The position numbers and the translations under genes are program-made. Below are positions 23,448 to 31,480 of a DNA stretch of 41,701 bases, one piece after another. Source of the DNA: Gammaproteobacteria bacterium (GTDB lineage: Bacteria > Pseudomonadota > Gammaproteobacteria > Methylococcales > Methylomonadaceae); NCBI GenBank assembly GCA_024277935.1, contig JAJRUF010000097.1, positions 1 to 41,701 on the forward strand, in the 5' to 3' direction. How positions within the stretch are numbered: position 1 is the stretch's first letter; the number at the start of each line of letters is the position of its first letter. Under the pieces are notes generated by a model. That model made no database searches and was not told the DNA's origin. It was given only the letters and a program-made list of their open reading frames with translations.

Positions 23448-24782
23448 TTACTTATTTGGGCTGTTATCTTGTATGGAATAACTACTGAATTGGTCATTTA
23501 ACTCTTGAACCATATCTTTACATTGTTCTATCAATGCATGAACTTTTACCCTTGTTTTTTTGTTTTTAGCAACAGATTCATTAATAGGTAGAATAATACG
23601 CCAAAATGTAAGGCTTTTTTCAAATAAACCCGCTAGGTCTTCAGTTAAGTTTAACTTTTTTTGTCTTTTCTTTAAATTTTTAATAATGAATTTAGCATGT
23701 ATTTTAGCCATCATCAAATGTATAGGAATTAAAATAAGGATTAAAATAAGTAGAGTGGCAGGGCCAATAATAGGGTCGAATAAGATATCTACAATACCCA
23801 TAGAAATTTCAGCAAAAATTAATAAGGTGACAATAAATCCTAAAATAATTAATGACGACATATTTGCTCTTTCTTTCCATATAACTAATTGTTCCTCCAC
23901 TTCAGGGATGTAACAATCATTAATGGCTTTAACACTATTTTCTAATGAGTTGATTACCCGATAAGAACGATCATTTTCTAGGTTGGCTAAGCGTTGGTCA
24001 ATTTCTGATAATGATGAATTTTGAGATAAAACAATAAATTCACCGGTATAAATACCTAGTTCAGCCAACCTTCTTTGCCAAGACGCTATAATTTCATCAC
24101 TTTTATTTTTGTCTAAACTAATTTCTGAGTGGTCAATAACAAAGATAAATTTATTGCTATCTTGTTGAGAAACAATTTCTTTTACTGAATCCTCAATGAG
24201 TTCTGGGGTTGCTTCAAAAAAATCAGTAAAAACTAAAACTAGATCGGACATATTTAAAACATACTGGATTAAAGCTGTTTGTACTGTCGCGTCTTTTGTT
24301 GAGTTAAGAATTGGAGTGTCAATAAATAACTTGCCTTTTAGTTTTTCACAATTGAGCGTTTTTAGTTCTAAAAACGAATTGACTTGGTTGTCGGTGTCTG
24401 GGCTAATTGACTTTATTTTTTGACTAATTTGGAAAAAAGGCAGTCGGTGGTCTGCATCCAGGGCTGTACCAGGAAGGGTTGTATTTGTCTCTTGAGGTGT
24501 ATATTGATGTACAGTAAATTTGTGCTGAGATGAATGCAGTTTGCTACTTAAGTAGCGATTTATAAACTCTGACTTTGCAGTAGAAAACCCACCAATAAAA
24601 CTAACAATAGGCCACCAAGAGCATTTGGTTGCCGTTGTTTCATCATCGTCAATGAGCCCTAAATTATATTCAAGTTGGTCTAGTTGCTGAAAAGATTGAC
24701 TCGCTTTGTGTAAGATAGGGTTTGAGGCTGAAAAATGATTTTCTAGATTAATTAAGTGTTTACTTATTGTTTTTTCGGTCAT
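23448..24782 (-). CDS. Dynamin-like membrane GTPase with eroded GTP motifs
   Basis: 444 residues. The N-terminal GTPase domain has a P-loop-like SFIGGFSTAKSEFINRYL (61-78), the dynamin GxFSxxKS pattern. A TTLPGTALDADHR stretch could supply the switch Thr, and KLFIDTPIL (151-159) replaces the usual DTPG. The guanine-specificity motif is not canonical (FVIDHSE instead of xNKxD). Two adjacent membrane segments at about 308-332 and 336-362 resemble the hairpin membrane anchor of bacterial dynamins; a short helical tail follows. It probably binds nucleotide and remodels or senses the inner membrane; weak GTP specificity is likely. It is the first gene of a three-gene operon with a perfect palindrome upstream (24826-24847). 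Confidence 0.78.
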   Translation of the reverse strand: MTEKTISKHLINLENHFSASNPILHKASQSFQQLDQLEYNLGLIDDDETTATKCSWWPIVSFIGGFSTAKSEFINRYLSSKLHSSQHKFTVHQYTPQETNTTLPGTALDADHRLPFFQISQKIKSISPDTDNQVNSFLELKTLNCEKLKGKLFIDTPILNSTKDATVQTALIQYVLNMSDLVLVFTDFFEATPELIEDSVKEIVSQQDSNKFIFVIDHSEISLDKNKSDEIIASWQRRLAELGIYTGEFIVLSQNSSLSEIDQRLANLENDRSYRVINSLENSVKAINDCYIPEVEEQLVIWKERANMSSLIILGFIVTLLIFAEISMGIVDILFDPIIGPATLLILILILIPIHLMMAKIHAKFIIKNLKKRQKKLNLTEDLAGLFEKSLTFWRIILPINESVAKNKKTRVKVHALIEQCKDMVQELNDQFSSYSIQDNSPNK

Positions 24783-24825
24783 CTGAGAAACCTTATTATC
24801 TTATAGTTATTGGTAGGTTTAAAAG

Positions 24826-24847
24826 TTCTACAAGTGTACTTGTAGAA
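24826..24847. promoter_or_regulatory. Perfect 10-base inverted repeat, operator-like
   Basis: TTCTACAAGT and its exact reverse complement ACTTGTAGAA are separated by GT, 44 bases upstream of the dynamin-like start codon. Arms this long and perfect with a two-base centre look like a dimeric repressor site more than an RNA hairpin (the loop is too tight). A related half site, TGTACTTGTA, occurs at 21353-21362 upstream of the restriction operon. Confidence 0.5.
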
Positions 24848-24911
24848 AAACATTGCATAGAAGTATACACCGAGAGTACAAAAAAATAACAAAAAAGTAT
24901 TAAAAAACAGT

Positions 24912-24952
24912 TTACATAAAAAGTCAAAAAATCCTTTTGGCTTTTTATGTAA
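24912..24952 (-). terminator. Terminator of the cytochrome P460 gene
   Basis: An 18-base-pair stem (24912-24929 with 24935-24952, one G-T pair) around a five-base loop, 52 bases after the P460 stop. On the minus strand it is followed by T-rich runs (TGTTTTTT, ACTTTTTTG). It isolates the P460 gene from the dynamin operon downstream. Confidence 0.75.
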
Positions 24953-25004
24953 TAACTTTATGGATATTTATTATTCTTGATGAGAGTTTATAAGTGTTAG
25001 TTAT

Positions 25005-25517
25005 TTAAGGGATCTTTACGGGTCTAGTAAATACAAAATCATCTTTTTTAACTTGAGAATGACAAGCTAAACATTCTTTAGAAAATGATTTATCTTTACC
25101 ATAAGGTTGTTGGGAATTTCCTATCCAGCGAGCGTACCCCCACCCCCCTGTTGATTTATATTTGCTGGCATTTTTAACCATTATTTCAGAGTGTACAAAA
25201 TTACCGGGAATGATTGCTGTGCTCCAATCTGGGTGTGTAGTGTTTTTCCATACCAATTTAGCCAGGATACTGCCTCTGGGCCAAGGGTTAGTGGCACCAG
25301 ACCTGGCTGCTTTAATGGCAATGTGGTTACCTAAAATAACGCGTTGTGTGTTGTTGTCTGTACGGTATGAAGAGGCAATAACGTGCCAGTTTTTTAAACC
25401 AGCAGGATAGTGTATACCATTTGCAGTAGGGGATACTTTTTTAGCAAATGCAGAAGTTGCGCTTACCGAAATTATGCTTATAAAAATAATTTTTAGCAAA
25501 GTCATTGTTTTTTTCAT
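25005..25517 (-). CDS. Cytochrome P460 family, periplasmic
   Basis: 170 residues. The signal peptide is clear (MKKTMTLLKIIFISIISVSA, cleavage after SAFA at 25). The mature part has WHVIASSYRTDNNTQRVILG, NHIAIKAARSG, NPWPRGSILAKLVW, and a single c-type haem site CLACH with C149, C152 and H153 near the C-terminus. This is the cytochrome P460 layout. P460 enzymes oxidise hydroxylamine and/or bind NO, and carry an extra Lys-haem cross-link; K69 is one candidate but I cannot identify it with certainty. The related cytochrome c'-beta shares the fold without the cross-link and remains an alternative. The gene is monocistronic. In ammonia-oxidisers and methanotrophs such proteins deal with hydroxylamine made by mono-oxygenases. 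Confidence 0.85.
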   Translation of the reverse strand: MKKTMTLLKIIFISIISVSATSAFAKKVSPTANGIHYPAGLKNWHVIASSYRTDNNTQRVILGNHIAIKAARSGATNPWPRGSILAKLVWKNTTHPDWSTAIIPGNFVHSEIMVKNASKYKSTGGWGYARWIGNSQQPYGKDKSFSKECLACHSQVKKDDFVFTRPVKIP

Positions 25518-25587
25518 AATAGGCTGAATTGTATTTAGTTGCTGTGTGTGACTAGAAGCATAATCCGAAGTGTTGTATTTGTAAAAT

Positions 25588-25664
25588 TATTTTATAAAAC
25601 TTAAAGTAAGATTGGCTTTAGGAGCGTGTACGGAATAATTTCGGGAAGTTGTTTCGTGCACGTT
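25588..25664 (-). repeat. Palindromic repeat, copy C (reverse orientation)
   Basis: The plus strand can form a 20-base-pair stem (25623-25664) using several G-T pairs: CGTGTACGGAATAATTTC with GAAGTTGTTTCGTGCACG. Its reverse complement shares ACACG[C/T]TCCTAAA and TTTATAAAATAA with the element at 40656-40747, so it belongs to the same family. It lies upstream of the DUF3014 gene. Confidence 0.6.
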
Positions 25665-25703
25665 GTTTCTTAAGGTGCGAAAATTAAAATCAGGAGGGGG
25701 GCT

Positions 25704-26570
25704 ATGAGTCGTTATGAACAACATGTTGAGAAAAAGGGATTATGGTGGCCGATTGTAGTTGCCATTATCTTAGTGCTTATTGCTGTTATTTGGGGGGCTT
25801 TTCTTTTAAACCATCAAGATAAAGAGCCAGAAATTAAAATTATAGAGCTGCCAAAGGAAAGCCCGGTATCCACACTCGCTGAAAAAGCAGGTGAAGAGAA
25901 AGGAAATATTGAAGACACAAAGCTAAACAGTGCTTCTCCTGTTTTTGTACGCAAAAATAAGGAATTCAATGAACAATTGGTTTTACCTGAACTAGAAGCG
26001 AGTGATACTTTATTTAAGCAGCAAATGTCATTAGTTTCAGTGAAATTATTAGCTTGGCTAGAAGTTGGTAATATGATAGAGAAATATATGCTGATTATTA
26101 ATGATTTATCCCAAAATCAAATACTGTTTAAGCATGCTGCTTTTTTACAGCGACCCAGTCAGATGGTCGTTGGAAAAGACGCTAAAGGTTTTTATCTAAC
26201 AAGCAACAGTTACAAGAGGTATGATGGCTTAGCTGATGCAATAGTAGCAATTGATATTAAACAGGCGATACAGTTATATTTGAAGTTTAAACCACTTTTT
26301 GAGCGCGTCTATAAGGGATTTTCTTATCCTAAGAACTATCAATTGCAGGATGTTTTTGTAAAAGCGGCTGCCAATATTATTGCCGCCCCCATTATTGAAA
26401 ACAGGATTGCATTATTACCTTATGAAAAAAGATATAAATTTGCTGATAAAAGTCTTGAACAGTTAAATAATGTAGAAAAACAAATGATAAGGATGGGGCC
26501 TGAAAATAGCAGAAAAATACAGGCAACACTTAGAAAACTTGTACAGGCATTAACCGTGTTGCCTGAGTAA
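25704..26570 (+). CDS. DUF3014 membrane-anchored protein
   Basis: 288 residues with a strong ribosome-binding site (AGGAGGGGG). A single N-terminal span (about 14-36, WWPIVVAIILVLIAVIWGAF) anchors a periplasmic domain. A low-complexity linker follows (about 40-90), then the DUF3014 domain: LVLPELEASDTLFK, NMIEKYMLIINDLSQ, SYKRYDGLADAIVAID and YLKFKPLFERVYKGF SYP. Its function is unknown; it is common in gammaproteobacteria. No operon partner: a terminator follows. Confidence 0.85.
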   Translation: MSRYEQHVEKKGLWWPIVVAIILVLIAVIWGAFLLNHQDKEPEIKIIELPKESPVSTLAEKAGEEKGNIEDTKLNSASPVFVRKNKEFNEQLVLPELEASDTLFKQQMSLVSVKLLAWLEVGNMIEKYMLIINDLSQNQILFKHAAFLQRPSQMVVGKDAKGFYLTSNSYKRYDGLADAIVAIDIKQAIQLYLKFKPLFERVYKGFSYPKNYQLQDVFVKAAANIIAAPIIENRIALLPYEKRYKFADKSLEQLNNVEKQMIRMGPENSRKIQATLRKLVQALTVLPE

Positions 26571-26574
26571 GCTT

Positions 26575-26629
26575 TACTTCGCACGGTTACGACTGCGCGA
26601 AGTATATGAAGGTTATAGCGTTTTTTTTT
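26575..26629 (+). terminator. Terminator after the DUF3014 gene
   Basis: TACTTCGC (26575-26582) pairs with GCGAAGTA (26597-26604). A smaller stem ATAGC/GCTAT then encloses a run of nine T at 26620-26628. The first stem begins four bases after the stop codon. Confidence 0.6.
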
Positions 26630-26798
26630 ATGCTATGAATTTGACGGTTTACTTCAATTTACTCTATTATTCTCGCAAGCTTGATATTTATCGAGTTTAT
26701 AAATCAATGGCTTAAAAAGAGTTGCATATTTGTAAGTAACCAAAGTAAACAATTTCTATACTTGGATACAGCCATTATATAATTAATGAGGGGGAGTT

Positions 26799-27428
26799 AT
26801 GAGTAAGAGTGTTTTTGTACGACAAGCTGGTTTTAGTTTTAGTAAAATCATGATAAGAATGACGGAGTTAATAATATCTACCTTACTTATCAGTATTATT
26901 TTTCAAAGTACGGCAAATGCACACCGGGGGGCAAAAAATGAAATAGATAAGTGTCGTTTTACGGTAGGAAGTGAAATTATTCATTTTTCAGCTTATACCC
27001 CTACTTTTTCAGGGGGCGAGAGTTTTTGTCGTTTTATTCCAAATATAGGGCAAACACACCTGGTTTTTGATTATGAGGGGCACAAACTGCGTAAAACAAC
27101 GGTGGAATTTGAAATCACTAAAGAACCTGAAGGTACACGTATTTACTATCAAAAGCCTGAGGTCATAAAAAAAGGTTCTGTAGATGCTCAAGTTAATTTT
27201 GATAAAGGTGGTGCAGGGGCTGGGAATTATTTAGCTCACGTTACTATTGTTTATCAAGGGGAAAAGTTAGACTCCCATTTGCCTTTTTCTGTCGGCATTG
27301 AGCCAGTAGAAGAGTCAAATATTACGGTTATAGCCGCTTCAGTAATTTTGATATTAATTGCCGCTATTGTATATACAGTGACGATTAGAAGGTTTAATGC
27401 TAGAAGGGAAGAAGAAAAGCAGGGTTGA
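26799..27428 (+). CDS. Exported single-span protein, unknown
   Basis: 209 residues with a strong ribosome-binding site (GAGGGGGAG). A signal sequence ends at about residue 42 (STLLISIIFQSTANAHRG). The exported domain (43-175) is beta-rich: CRFTVGSEIIHFSAYTP, GGESFCRFIP, HLVFDYEGHKL and DSHLPFSVGIEP. It includes two Cys that could form a disulphide and several His. A C-terminal span (about 176-197) is followed by a basic tail RRFNARREEEKQG, so the domain sits outside the inner membrane. The architecture (signal, Ig-like domain, one span) recalls periplasmic metal-handling proteins such as PmoD or FixH-like proteins, but no family is assigned. Confidence 0.75.
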   Translation: MSKSVFVRQAGFSFSKIMIRMTELIISTLLISIIFQSTANAHRGAKNEIDKCRFTVGSEIIHFSAYTPTFSGGESFCRFIPNIGQTHLVFDYEGHKLRKTTVEFEITKEPEGTRIYYQKPEVIKKGSVDAQVNFDKGGAGAGNYLAHVTIVYQGEKLDSHLPFSVGIEPVEESNITVIAASVILILIAAIVYTVTIRRFNARREEEKQG

Positions 27429-27462
27429 GCCATATATATGACTCTTACAAACCACAGCTTAT

Positions 27463-27550
27463 GAACTGTAGAGCGGACTTTAGTCCGCCATAGAATCAGT
27501 ATTTATGGGTTGGTGCTAAAGTCTTAATTTATAAAGTCAACCCGTGGCTT
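27463..27550 (+). repeat. Palindromic repeat, copy A
   Basis: Starts GAACTGTAGAG and carries the perfect hairpin GCGGACT/AGTCCGC (27473-27479 with 27482-27488), then CATAGAAT and an AT-rich right half with CTTAATTTATAAAG. The same opening recurs at 40656. It separates the exported-protein gene from hrcA and may act as a terminator. Confidence 0.75.
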
Positions 27551-27582
27551 TTCTATAGCCATGGAATACTAGCGGAAATAGT

Positions 27583-28623
27583 GTGAAAGAAAAATTAGAC
27601 TTAAATGAGCGTTCCTTACATTTATTAAAAAATTTGGTCGAACGATATATTCAAGATGGACAACCTGTTGGTTCGCGCATACTATCAAAAGACTCAGATA
27701 TTAATTTAAGCCCTGCAACGATTCGAAACGTAATGGCAGATTTAGATGATCTTGGGTTAATTCATTCCCCTCATACTTCTGCAGGTCGTGTTCCCACTGT
27801 AAAGGGGTATCGGTTTTTTATTGATTCATTGTTGACAGTTAAGCCACTTGAAATTGGGGCAGTTAAGCAGTTAAGTGTTGAGCTAACAGAAGCTGATAAT
27901 GCAGATACACTTGTGGGTCGAGCATCACAAATGCTTTCAGAAGTGAGCAAAATGGCGGGTGTTGTAACCTTGCCGAAGCACGATGTATTGTGTTTGCGGC
28001 ATATTGAATTTCTCCCATTATCTAACACCCGAGTGTTAGTTATTTTTGTGACCAATGAACAAGAGGTTCATAACAAGATTATCCATACCTCAAAACAATT
28101 TTCTGAGGCTGAACTTGTCCAGGCAGCAAATTATTTAAATTCGGTTTATTCTGGGCGTAGCCTGGAAGCAGTAAGACAGGCGGTGTTTTGTGAGTTTCAA
28201 CAAGATCAGCAAGTGCTAAATCAGAGCATGATAGATGATGCCGTTAATATGGCTCAGCAAGCATTTGATCAGCAACCAAAAGAAGGCTATATTCTGACAG
28301 GTGAAACTAACCTGATGGAGTTTAATGAGTTGTCTGATACGGGGCATTTAAAACAGTTATTTGAAGCATTCAGTCAGAAGCAAGGTGTTATTCATCTTCT
28401 TGATCAATGTATAGCGGCTGAAGGGGTGCAAATATATATAGGTGAAGAATCTGGCTACCAGGCTTTTGAGCAATGTAGTTTAGTGACTTCATCTTATGCC
28501 ATCAATAATGAAACAGTTGGAGTGTTAGGTGTAATAGGTCCTACACGGATGGCTTATGAAAAAGTAATCCCTATTGTCGATGTTACTGCAAAATTATTAG
28601 GGACAGCCTTGAATCCGAAGTAA
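27583..28623 (+). CDS. hrcA: Heat-inducible transcription repressor HrcA
   Basis: 346 residues from a GTG start. The N-terminal winged helix is typical: RSLHLLKNLVERYIQDGQPVGSRILS, LSPATIRNVMADLDDLGLI and HTSAGRVPTVKGYRFFID. A GAF-like middle and the C-terminal SYAINNETVGVLGVIGPTRM complete the family pattern. HrcA represses chaperone genes by binding the CIRCE inverted repeat. I found no CIRCE in this window, so its targets (for example groESL) must be elsewhere. Start of the hrcA-grpE-dnaK-dnaJ cluster. Confidence 0.96.
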   Translation: MKEKLDLNERSLHLLKNLVERYIQDGQPVGSRILSKDSDINLSPATIRNVMADLDDLGLIHSPHTSAGRVPTVKGYRFFIDSLLTVKPLEIGAVKQLSVELTEADNADTLVGRASQMLSEVSKMAGVVTLPKHDVLCLRHIEFLPLSNTRVLVIFVTNEQEVHNKIIHTSKQFSEAELVQAANYLNSVYSGRSLEAVRQAVFCEFQQDQQVLNQSMIDDAVNMAQQAFDQQPKEGYILTGETNLMEFNELSDTGHLKQLFEAFSQKQGVIHLLDQCIAAEGVQIYIGEESGYQAFEQCSLVTSSYAINNETVGVLGVIGPTRMAYEKVIPIVDVTAKLLGTALNPK

Positions 28624-28637
28624 AAGCCCCCCATGAT
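28607..28637 (+). promoter_or_regulatory. Sigma-32-like heat-shock promoter for grpE
   Basis: CCTTGAA (28607-28613) matches the -35 CTTGAA and CCCCATGAT (28629-28637) matches the -10 CCCCATNT except at its end. The spacer is 15 bases. It overlaps the last hrcA codons and lies about 40 bases before the grpE start. Confidence 0.5.
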
Positions 28638-28674
28638 AAATGACATTAATTAAAAGTAATGTCTGGAGCATTTA

Positions 28675-29349
28675 ATGAGTAATAAGCAAGATATATCTGA
28701 AGTACAGTCAGATAGTGAGTTGATTGAAGAAGTTCTTGAGCAAGTAGCTGAAGAAGATACAGTTGAAGAGAGTTCTGTCGAAGAGGATTCAGTCGAGGAA
28801 ACTGATGGTGAACAATTAGCAAAAGAAGAAATTTCTATTGAAGAATTGCAAAAGGAATTGAAGCTAGCTAAGCAAAAAGCAGAAGAAAACTGGGATAAAG
28901 TCGTTCGCTCTCAAGCGGAAATGGATAATTTAAAAAGGCGTACCCAAAAAGATTTGGAAAATGCACATAAATATGGCTTAGAAAAATTTGCTAAAGAACT
29001 GCTTTCGGTTATTGATAGTTTAGAATTGGGAATTCAGGCATCAACCAGTGATGCGCCAGAAGTGGTTTCTTTAAGAGAAGGCAGTGAGCTCACTATCAAA
29101 CAGTTTGAATCTGTGTTTGCTAAGTTTAATATTGAAGCAATAGACCCACTAGGTCAGCCCTTTAATCCTGAGTTGCACCAGGCCATGACGATGCAACCTA
29201 GTGCTGATGTTGAGCCAAATACCGTTATCAATGTGTTTCAAAAAGGTTATGTCTTAAATGGTCGATTGATTCGACCTGCAATGGTCGTGGTCTCGCAAGC
29301 CGTACCTAAAGCAGAAGATGATTCAACAAATTTAGATGAGCAGGCTTGA
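28675..29349 (+). CDS. grpE: Nucleotide exchange factor GrpE
   Basis: 224 residues. The first 55 are very acidic and disordered (many Glu/Asp, VEESSVEEDSVEE), longer than in E. coli. Next is the long dimeric coiled coil (ISIEELQKELKLAKQKAEENW, RSQAEMDNLKRRTQKDLENAHKYGLEKFA). The beta-wing head ends with the signature NVFQKGYVLNGRLIRPAMVVVS. GrpE speeds ADP release from DnaK. Ribosome-binding site GGAG. It lies 51 bases after hrcA and 64 before dnaK. Confidence 0.96.
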   Translation: MSNKQDISEVQSDSELIEEVLEQVAEEDTVEESSVEEDSVEETDGEQLAKEEISIEELQKELKLAKQKAEENWDKVVRSQAEMDNLKRRTQKDLENAHKYGLEKFAKELLSVIDSLELGIQASTSDAPEVVSLREGSELTIKQFESVFAKFNIEAIDPLGQPFNPELHQAMTMQPSADVEPNTVINVFQKGYVLNGRLIRPAMVVVSQAVPKAEDDSTNLDEQA

Positions 29350-29413
29350 AATTAGTTAAAGCAACCTCATATAGAACTCATACAAAATAAAAATAGCAAG
29401 TTTGGAGATTTAA

Positions 29414-31354
29414 ATGGCTAAAATAATTGGCATAGATTTAGGAACCACAAATTCATGTGTGGCTGTACTAGAAAATGGAACAGCTCGTGTAATTGAAAAC
29501 AGTGAAGGCGCACGTACAACACCTTCTATTATTGCTTTCACAGGTGATGATGAAGTTTTGGTTGGACAGTCTGCAAAACGTCAAGCTGTGACTAATCCAG
29601 AAAATACATTATTTGCAATTAAACGGTTAATTGGTCGTCGTTTTGAAGATGATACCGTACAAAAAGACATCAAGATGGTGCCTTATAATATTGTTAAAGC
29701 AGATAATGGTGATGCCTGGGTCGAGTGTCATGGTAATAAAATGGCAGCCCCCGAAGTTTCGTCGCGTGTGTTGATGAAGCTTAAAAAAGATGCAGAAGCA
29801 TTTTTAGGTGAAGAAGTGAAAGAAGCGGTTATTACTGTTCCTGCTTACTTTAATGATTCACAACGGCAAGCAACTAAAGATGCAGGGCGTATTGCTGGAT
29901 TAGATGTAAAGCGTATTATAAACGAGCCAACAGCGGCAGCATTAGCTTTTGGTATGGATAAGCCTAAAGGTGATACAACGATTGCTGTTTACGATTTGGG
30001 TGGAGGTACATTTGATGTCTCTATCATTGAAATTGCAGAAATTGAAGGTGAGCATCAGTTTGAAGTATTAGCAACAAATGGTGATACTTTCTTGGGCGGT
30101 GAAGATTTTGATTTAAGAATTATTGATTTCTTGGTTGCAGAGTTTAAAAAAGACAATGGAATTGATTTACACAATGACCCATTAGCTTTGCAACGTTTAA
30201 AAGAAGCGGCAGAAAAAGCAAAAATTGAACTGTCTTCAACTGAGCAAACAGATATTAATCTACCGTATGTAACCGCTGATGCAACAGGTCCTAAACATTT
30301 AAACGTTAAATTGACCCGTGCTAAATTAGAATCACTAGTTGCAGATTTAATTGATAGAACAAAAGGCCCTTGTGAACAAGCACTAAAAGATGCGGGTTTA
30401 TCAGCCTCTGAAATTAACGATGTGATTTTAGTTGGTGGTCAAAGCCGGATGCCTAAAGTACAGGAAATTGTACAGTCTATATTTGGTAAAGAACCACGTA
30501 AAGATGTCAACCCTGATGAGGCTGTTGCATTAGGTGCGGCGATTCAAGCAGGTGTTTTAGGAGGGGATGTTAAAGATGTATTGTTATTAGATGTGACACC
30601 ATTGTCTTTAGGTATTGAGACTATGGGGGGCGTAATGACTAAATTGATTGATAAAAACACTACAATTCCTACCAATGCATCGCAAGTATTTTCAACAGCG
30701 GAAGATAACCAATCCGCTGTAACTGTTCACGTTTTACAAGGTGAGCGTGAAGTGGCAGCAGGTAATAAATCTTTAGGCCGTTTTGACTTAACAGATATTC
30801 CACCCGCTCCACGCGGTGTGCCACAAGTTGAAGTTTCATTTGATATTGATGCTAACGGTATCTTGAATGTTTCTGCTAAAGATAAAGCAACAGGTAAAGA
30901 ACAGTCTATTATTATTAAGGCGTCTAGTGGGCTATCTGACGATGAAGTCGAACGTATGGTTAAAGATGCTGAAGCACATGCGGATGAAGATAAGAAAATT
31001 ACTGAACTTGTATCTGCTAGAAACACAGCTGAAGGCATGATCAACGCCACTGAGAAATCAATGGAAGAATTAGGCGAGCAAGTGTCTGCTGAAGAAAAAA
31101 CTGCGATTGAAGCGGCAATAACTGAGTTACAAGAGGTTGTTAAAGCAGATGATAAAGAAGCAATTGAAGCAAAAACCACAGCTTTAACTGAGTTATCTGG
31201 TAAATTAGCTGAACGTGTTTATGCACAAAAATCAGAGGCTGAAGGTGGTGCGAATCCTACGAGTGCAGGCCCTGAAGCTGCTACCGAATCAGCACCGGCT
31301 GATGATGTTGTTGATGCTGAGTTTGAAGAAGTTAAGGACGACGATAAAAAATAA
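29414..31354 (+). CDS. dnaK: Chaperone DnaK (Hsp70)
   Basis: 646 residues. Start [18 protein letters not shown]. Nucleotide-binding signatures: [15 protein letters not shown] and [17 protein letters not shown]. The linker [15 protein letters not shown] leads to the substrate-binding domain, and the C-terminus ends [11 protein letters not shown], the conserved acidic tail. Intact. The ribosome-binding site is GGAG eight bases before the ATG. Confidence 0.98.
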   Translation: MAKIIGIDLGTTNSCVAVLENGTARVIENSEGARTTPSIIAFTGDDEVLVGQSAKRQAVTNPENTLFAIKRLIGRRFEDDTVQKDIKMVPYNIVKADNGDAWVECHGNKMAAPEVSSRVLMKLKKDAEAFLGEEVKEAVITVPAYFNDSQRQATKDAGRIAGLDVKRIINEPTAAALAFGMDKPKGDTTIAVYDLGGGTFDVSIIEIAEIEGEHQFEVLATNGDTFLGGEDFDLRIIDFLVAEFKKDNGIDLHNDPLALQRLKEAAEKAKIELSSTEQTDINLPYVTADATGPKHLNVKLTRAKLESLVADLIDRTKGPCEQALKDAGLSASEINDVILVGGQSRMPKVQEIVQSIFGKEPRKDVNPDEAVALGAAIQAGVLGGDVKDVLLLDVTPLSLGIETMGGVMTKLIDKNTTIPTNASQVFSTAEDNQSAVTVHVLQGEREVAAGNKSLGRFDLTDIPPAPRGVPQVEVSFDIDANGILNVSAKDKATGKEQSIIIKASSGLSDDEVERMVKDAEAHADEDKKITELVSARNTAEGMINATEKSMEELGEQVSAEEKTAIEAAITELQEVVKADDKEAIEAKTTALTELSGKLAERVYAQKSEAEGGANPTSAGPEAATESAPADDVVDAEFEEVKDDDKK

Positions 31355-31394
31355 GTTGTATGGTGATTTTATATTAAATGCAGGGGACGTTTGT

Positions 31395-31472
31395 TATCAG
31401 GCTCCCCCGATCTATTTATTTTCCTGATATATTAAGAGGACTAAAATAACCGCCGCTTTATGCAGGCGGTTA
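31395..31472 (+). promoter_or_regulatory. Structured dnaK-dnaJ spacer and dnaJ leader
   Basis: Two hairpins. TATCAGG (31395-31401) pairs with CCTGATA (31423-31429). TAACCGCC (31447-31454) pairs with GGCGGTTA (31465-31472), ending eight bases before the dnaJ ATG. An alternative GGGGA/TCCCC pairing (31383-31387 with 31403-31407) competes with the first. The good Shine-Dalgarno AAGAGGA (31434-31440) is too far from the ATG unless the second hairpin folds. Confidence 0.5.
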
Positions 31473-31480
31473 TTTACGTT

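Noticed and set aside
26778-26783. Perfect TATAAT -10 before the exported-protein gene
   Set aside because: Transcription from it would start at or within the ribosome-binding site, and no matching -35 is present.
30727-31179. 150-codon open frame antisense to dnaK
   Set aside because: Ser/Ala-rich product expected from the antisense of the acidic, Glu/Ala-rich DnaK C-terminus; no ribosome-binding site.
31460-31480. Upstream ATG for dnaJ
   Set aside because: It adds MQAVIYV before the invariant MAKEDFY start and lies in a hairpin loop.
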